Below, piece by piece: positions 63,812 to 64,000 of a stretch of DNA of 64,000 bases. This stretch comes from Terramyces sp. JEL0728. Its lineage: Eukaryota > Chytridiomycota > Chytridiomycetes > Rhizophydiales > Terramycetaceae. Location: positions 186,001 to 250,000 of the forward strand of contig JADIIU010000005.1 of assembly GCA_027603945.1 (NCBI GenBank). The letters run 5' to 3'. Numbering within the stretch: the first letter of the stretch is position 1; every line of letters begins with the position of its first letter. A model generated the notes under the pieces. That model saw only the letters and a list, made by a program, of their open reading frames with translations. It did no database searches and was not told the origin of the DNA. The position numbers and the translations under genes were made by a program.

Positions 63812-64000
63812 CTATTTCGTTAAAATTAATTTGACAATACTACGATGATTTTTCTCTGATGCTTTTTTTATCGCATAGTTATCCATTGCAGACCGGTCGA
63901 CTCGCTTGTCTTTTAACAGCAACTCTACAATGTCTTCATGGCCGCACTCGCTAGCAATTCGAATTGGATAGTTGTCTTGAGTGCAAACGTCGCATTTATC
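63812..64000 (-). CDS. ankyrin-repeat protein, C-terminal end (runs off right edge)
   Basis: The last 62 codons of a minus-strand gene: DNYPIRIASECGHEDIVELLL is one complete ankyrin repeat, followed by DNYAIKKASEKNHRSIVKLIL as a final, degenerate one. No other domain is visible in the part present, and the remaining repeats lie beyond the window. Function cannot be inferred. Confidence 0.8.
   Translation of the reverse strand, partial: DKCDVCTQDNYPIRIASECGHEDIVELLLKDKRVDRSAMDNYAIKKASEKNHRSIVKLILTK

Overview
The window is a very compact eukaryotic nuclear segment, most likely from a flagellated, early-diverging (chytrid-like) fungus. The fungal signal comes from five velvet-domain regulators, a lanosterol synthase and a fungal-type alpha-actinin. 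The flagellar signal comes from an IFT25/HSPB11 homologue and a TTLL-type tubulin polyglutamylase. Genes sit tens of bases apart on both strands. I placed about 100 introns by keeping frame and family homology, and nearly all are only 17-24 nt long (GTA...CTAAC/TTAAT...AG, branch-like A a few nt before the acceptor, no pyrimidine tract). Simple ORF calling therefore breaks most genes, and the CDS spans below are spliced spans whose coding length was checked to be a multiple of three. No tRNA, rRNA, CRISPR array or transposon was recognised.

Layout. 1-11.4 kb: alpha-actinin (partial), RAD54, a small TPR-like protein, two unknowns, Pelota, a UPF0390 protein, a 1,210-aa coiled-coil protein and a mucin-like membrane protein. 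11.7-14.5 kb: BST1/PGAP1. 14.7-25.9 kb: tandem array of five velvet genes, with a NADAR protein and an uncharacterised minus-strand gene plus a decayed relative between them. 26-28.3 kb: delta-COP and a BABAM1/MERIT40-like vWA protein. 28.7-33.5 kb: four Ser/Thr/Pro-rich single-pass membrane proteins. 33.7-40.6 kb: a small spliced gene, a coiled-coil protein, an INTS9-like protein, two HMG-box genes, an SPF45-like splicing protein and a METTL2/6-type tRNA m3C methyltransferase. 40.6-41.7 kb is gene-poor. 41.7-43.6 kb: class 3 lipase. 43.8-49.1 kb: three paralogous LRR membrane proteins. 49.2-55.2 kb: ERG7, importin-beta and GDT1. 55.9-64 kb: a repeat-rich GPI-anchored protein, TBC, UBC9, GRAM, dienelactone hydrolase, glutaredoxin, TTLL, IFT25, LSM12 and an ankyrin protein (partial).

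Themes. (1) Extreme intron miniaturisation, including two places where introns appear back-to-back with no exon between them, a 17-nt intron, a 10-nt microexon and an ATG-only first exon. An SPF45-like U2AF-homology protein, a family linked to short-intron splicing, is encoded beside the gene with the tandem introns. (2) Local expansion of regulators (velvet) and of surface proteins (LRR receptors, mucin-like single-pass proteins, a GPI repeat protein). (3) Very tight packing: start codons 14 nt apart, stop codons overlapping on opposite strands, a palindromic shared poly(A) signal, and TATA boxes about 30 nt upstream of ATGs, which suggests near-leaderless mRNAs.
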